A stretch of 64,000 bases of DNA, taken from Argentina anserina (taxonomy: Eukaryota > Streptophyta > Magnoliopsida > Rosales > Rosaceae). Numbering within the stretch: position 1 is the first letter of the stretch; each line of letters opens with the position of its first letter. Position numbers and translations under genes: made by a program. The notes below the pieces were generated by a model. It made no database searches, was not told where the DNA came from, and saw nothing but the letters and a program-made list of their open reading frames with translations. Location of the stretch: assembly GCF_933775445.1 (NCBI RefSeq), contig NC_065873.1, forward strand, positions 22,444,001 to 22,508,000. Direction: 5' to 3'. Shown in pieces: positions 60,720 through 64,000 of this stretch.

Positions 60720-61709
60720 ATGTCTCTGAGCCCCCCTCGTGCCAGAACCAACTCCCGCCCTCGGCCAATCTACCAGGTCTACTGGTGCTACCAATGCCAA
60801 AGGCAAGTCCGCATCACCTCCACACCTGACCCGATCATCTGCCCGCGCTGTTTCGGACAGTTCCTCGCCGAAATGGACATCACCTTCCGCCCCACTCGCC
60901 GCTTCACCGACTATACTGACTTCGACTCCACCCCTGGAGCTCGTTTGCTTGAAGCTCTCTCCCTCATGCTCGACCCGCCCATCAGCCTTTTCGATAGCGG
61001 ACTACTTGACCCAGAGCCTGAAACCCGACGTCCCGGCCCCAGCAGGCGTAGAAGGCACCGCAGTTTCGATGATGATATAGAGCGCGGGGACCCGACACAC
61101 CCGGAACTCGGTACCAGAAACCGACCAAGGACTTGGATCATTGTCCGACCTGTCAACGACGACCCCATTCAGCCTCTTCCTAGAGCAAGAGATACTCAAA
61201 ACCCGGTGTTACCGGTTCCACGAGGAGCTGATCCGGGGAACTATTTTTTCGGGTCGGGGCTCCAGGGACTCATTGAGGAGCTGACGCAAAACGACCGGCC
61301 TGGACCGCCACCCGTACCTGAACCCACAATCAACTTAATCCCGAGCGTTAAAGTTACCGAGGCTCATTTGAGTAATGACACTAATTGTCCTATTTGCATG
61401 GATGAGTTTAAGGTGGGCGGAGAAGCGAGAGAGTTGCCATGCAAGCATATATACCACGGTGAGTGCATTGTGCCCTGGTTGAGGCTTCACAATTCTTGCC
61501 CTGTTTGCCGGGTTGAGATTCCGGTTTCGACCGCCGAGGAGTCGGAGGGCTCGAACAGCGGTGGAGGGAGCGGTGGAGGGAGGAGGGGAAGGCGGGGCGG
61601 GAGGTGGAGCCGGTTTCGGTCGTTGTGGCCATTTCGGGAAAGATATCGCCGGATTGAGCCGCAGGATGAAAATGATGATGCTCATAGCGCTACTTCTAGA
61701 GTTGGTTAG
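60720..61709 (+). CDS. RING-H2 E3 ubiquitin ligase with N-terminal zinc ribbon, 329 aa, intronless
   Basis: The protein starts MSLSPPRARTNSRPR and has an N-terminal zinc-ribbon-type motif, YWCYQCQRQV...ICPRCFGQF (Cys 23, 26, 41, 44). A disordered Arg/Pro-rich middle follows, and a complete RING-H2 finger: C223, C226, C241, H243, H246, C249, C260, C263, with the E2-contact Trp in CIVPWLRLHNSCPVC. The Gly/Arg-rich tail contains WSRFRSLWPFRERYRR. This order is typical of the plant RHC/RDUF/RING1-like ligases, many linked to stress or defence signalling. They pass ubiquitin from an E2 to a substrate. The substrate here is unknown. The frame is open upstream to 60366, but ATG 60720 begins where family members begin. 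Confidence 0.92.
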   Translation: MSLSPPRARTNSRPRPIYQVYWCYQCQRQVRITSTPDPIICPRCFGQFLAEMDITFRPTRRFTDYTDFDSTPGARLLEALSLMLDPPISLFDSGLLDPEPETRRPGPSRRRRHRSFDDDIERGDPTHPELGTRNRPRTWIIVRPVNDDPIQPLPRARDTQNPVLPVPRGADPGNYFFGSGLQGLIEELTQNDRPGPPPVPEPTINLIPSVKVTEAHLSNDTNCPICMDEFKVGGEARELPCKHIYHGECIVPWLRLHNSCPVCRVEIPVSTAEESEGSNSGGGSGGGRRGRRGGRWSRFRSLWPFRERYRRIEPQDENDDAHSATSRVG

Positions 61710-63590
61710 TGCTGATTTCAGTTCTTTCATCCTGTTCAAAATAATTAGATTGAGTACGTTCAGACTTCAGAATAACAAGGAGTTTATTGAAATGAAAGTG
61801 TAGTTATATAATGTGATGTTTAAGCTATTGCAATATTGTACCAACTGAATTGATGAATGACTGTTAAAGACTTTAAGTCCATGGTAAAGATAAGTGAAAC
61901 TGCCTCGCCCTTAAGGAAAATTATAGATGATTTCAGTTGGAAAAATTCCGCAACGTATTTTTGCATACTGCAGAGGGGGCCAATCTTGATACTGAAATCG
62001 AAATATGTTTCATTGTAGCTAACCCATGGTGGCATCATTGCTCCATTCTTTAGCCTTTAACGTTGGTTGCTTCAGTAGCTTTCAGTATCATCATGTTATT
62101 ACGAAGGCAAAATTTTAATATGAGTACATTAGGTTTGAGTCATTGAGAATTAAGATGACTTTACTTCTTAGACAATCACAATGGTGCATGAGGTTACAAA
62201 CTCGCCCTAAATTCAGTACATACTGTCAATTGCTCCGTTAATTTGAATGTTTCCCGTCTAATTGCTAAGGGCAAAATCGCATCTTCAATATGATTGTTGC
62301 AATACACACAAAAGTTTCCCTATTCTGGAATCATATCCTCCCACCCTGTATCAAAAACTTATCTTTTCCAGTCCACCATTGCCCCCATTACCACATGATC
62401 AGGACTCTCGGTTAAACCGCAACAACCCACTCAAAATATATAAGAACGAATTCATCTCTTCTTACACACTCTTTAGTACTTCAATTTGGGCTATGATTCT
62501 CTTGTCGAATGTCTGTCCATTTTCATCATTGTTACCGACTCTCCAAGTGAGTATCTTAGTCAATCGGGTTGGCAGCCTCGATTGAATTGAAGCTCTCCAT
62601 ATTAAGACACACATGGCTGCATTTGGGTTGCCGAAGTGGAGATCGAACCTGTTACCAAGTCAAAGTTGCAAGAGAGGAAGAGGAGGAAGAAAACACAAAG
62701 GTTTCTGGGTTCATGACTTCTCGGGTTTTGAAGAGGAAAATTAGTTTGGGGTTTTGTAAATATTAATGATTGATTAATGGAGGATGGTGGCGGGAGGAAG
62801 AGAAAAGAGATAGGAATCATAAGCTTGAACAATTCAAATGAAGGGTGGCCGGAGATGAAGAGATGGTCAAGTTCTGAATAGCCCTTCTAATAAATATATA
62901 ATTACATGACACTAACGGTGTTTCTAACGGATTATAACCTTTTGGTTAGTAAATTCCCCTTAATTCTCAGTGGCTCATATCTCATGTACTCTTCTTAAAA
63001 TTCTCTATTACGAAATTGATCACTCCAACAAATCAGGTAACATTATGTAAACATCCTAGTGTTATAGTTCAAATCTAGAGTTTTGCATCATACACTAGTT
63101 GGATATCCAATAAGGCAGTAACCTTCTCTCCAGGGTCAAAAGCTGGTCCAAAACACACCGCGCAGCAAAATTTCTACTCCAGTCAATATTTCATATCAGA
63201 AGCTGCAGAATGTATAACTATTAATCTGATATTGTGAATGTCATAATTACAAACATGATTAGATGTACATATATGTATACGTACATTCATGTTTTAAAAC
63301 AGTTAATCCATCAAAAAGCACACAAGTATCAACAGGTTCCTCAAATGACGCAATCAAAAGTATTACCAATTAGTACCTCTCTATCGGATCATTCAAATGT
63401 CAGAATATGCCTGCGAATTAAGCACATTGCTTTAAATAGATTGGCATTAATTGAGAGCCACATAGATTTTTGGTTTCTGCACTACGTCTTGAAGGAAATA
63501 GGAAGGGAAGAAGAAATCAGAAAGAATGTTTTGAATGACAGTGCGTCCCAGCATGGAACCCTTCCGTGTACGCAGTATTTTTGAAAATCA
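61710..63590. other. intergenic
   Basis: RING gene 3' flank, then sequence with open frames on both strands at 62262-62832. A minus-strand one (62602-62832) begins hydrophobic but lacks an ATG in good context. No support for a gene. The 3' end of the minus-strand edge gene may extend into 63517-63590. Confidence 0.35.
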
Positions 63591-63759
63591 TCTGCAAAAC
63601 GAAGATTATAATCTTTACGAAATCATAGTCTAGAAGCATCTGAACAGATGTAAACTAATAACAACGTGCACTACAAAGCTGCTGTGACAGTAACAACTTA
63701 TTCATATAAAATAAATAACTTAAAATGATGACATTCTACCATTGAGGCAAAATACTTAC

Positions 63760-64000
63760 AACTGAGTTCTGCATTTCTGCAGCTAATTTAGTTTTTAATC
63801 TGTTTGATATCATTTCCCCAAGCTTTTCTCCATGTTCCTTAAAATTCTTCTCTGTAATCTGTAATGAATAGATTCTGGTGAGCACATAAAAAAATACTGC
63901 TGAAGTGAAATTAGGGAAAAGCATAGTACTTTACTGTTCTTCTTACCTCTTCCAGCAATAAAGAAGATGTTGAGTCCAGTAAACCTTCAACAAATTTCCA
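63760..64000 (-). CDS. unidentified gene, internal exons at the window edge
   Basis: Two minus-strand exons are coherent. 64000-63947 reads WKFVEGLLDSTSSLLLEE and ends in a GTAAGA donor. 63858-63760 follows an ATTACAG acceptor, reads ITEKNFKEHGEKLGEMISNR and on to KTKLAAEMQNSV, and ends in GTAAGT. Both are phase 0. The product is a charged, probably helical region with no hydrophobic segment. A possible next exon begins at 63591 after a TTTTGCAG acceptor and would end at a stop near 63517, but its frame is not secure. The 5' part lies beyond the window. I do not recognise the family. Confidence 0.6.

Noticed and set aside
1..64000. tRNA and rRNA genes
   Set aside because: I looked for the conserved T-loop and acceptor pairings and for rRNA-like GC-rich conserved blocks and saw none that hold up.

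Overview
This is nuclear DNA of a flowering plant, almost certainly a eudicot. The evidence is plant GT-AG introns, a MIKC*-type MADS-box gene, an NSP2-type GRAS gene, a PHT1 phosphate transporter, and dense plant-type Copia, hAT, CACTA and Harbinger-like elements in AT-rich intergenic DNA. The family could be Rosaceae, but that is an impression only. There are no operons; each gene is an independent unit.

Layout. At 104-1198 (+) lie the last six exons of a MADS-box gene. At 2030-3109 (-) a two-exon gene encodes a small, probably membrane-anchored protein, and it diverges from a coiled-coil gene at 3471-4722 (+). An 11.5 kb gene-poor stretch follows, with a Harbinger-like MITE, a solo LTR and an hAT-type MITE. 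It leads to the intronless GRAS gene NSP2 (16210-17769, +), which carries a probable miR171h target site. A two-exon PLP aminotransferase of the kynurenine aminotransferase/glutamine transaminase K type spans 20881-23608 (+).

From 24.2 to 37.1 kb the window is mainly transposons: an hAT MITE, a short LINE-like retroposon, a 2.95 kb hAT-type element filled with a five-unit ~505-bp tandem array, a 7.1 kb Copia element with intact LTRs and target-site duplication (TSD) but broken ORFs, and another hAT MITE. Next is an intronless PHT1 phosphate transporter (38432-40042, +) with a P1BS motif upstream, then a non-autonomous CACTA element (40581-42358) and two more hAT-like elements. A three-exon gene for a membrane protein with MORN repeats lies at 49862-51739 (+). 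A decayed fragment resembling the N-terminus of YIP4/YIPF6-type Golgi proteins (53661-53950) and a composite hAT-like element (56326-57667) follow. An intronless RING-H2 E3 ligase gene is at 60720-61709 (+), and the right edge cuts an unidentified minus-strand gene.

NSP2 and PHT1 both belong to phosphate and mycorrhizal biology, but they are 20 kb apart with unrelated genes and transposons between them, so this is not evidence of a cluster. I found no clear new biological system. The most unusual structures are the tandem array captured inside an hAT-type element (26.3-29.2 kb) and the insertion flanked by 81-bp direct repeats inside another (56.3-57.7 kb). All exon models come from reading splice signals and phase by eye. 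Family assignments come from recognising motifs, not from searches.
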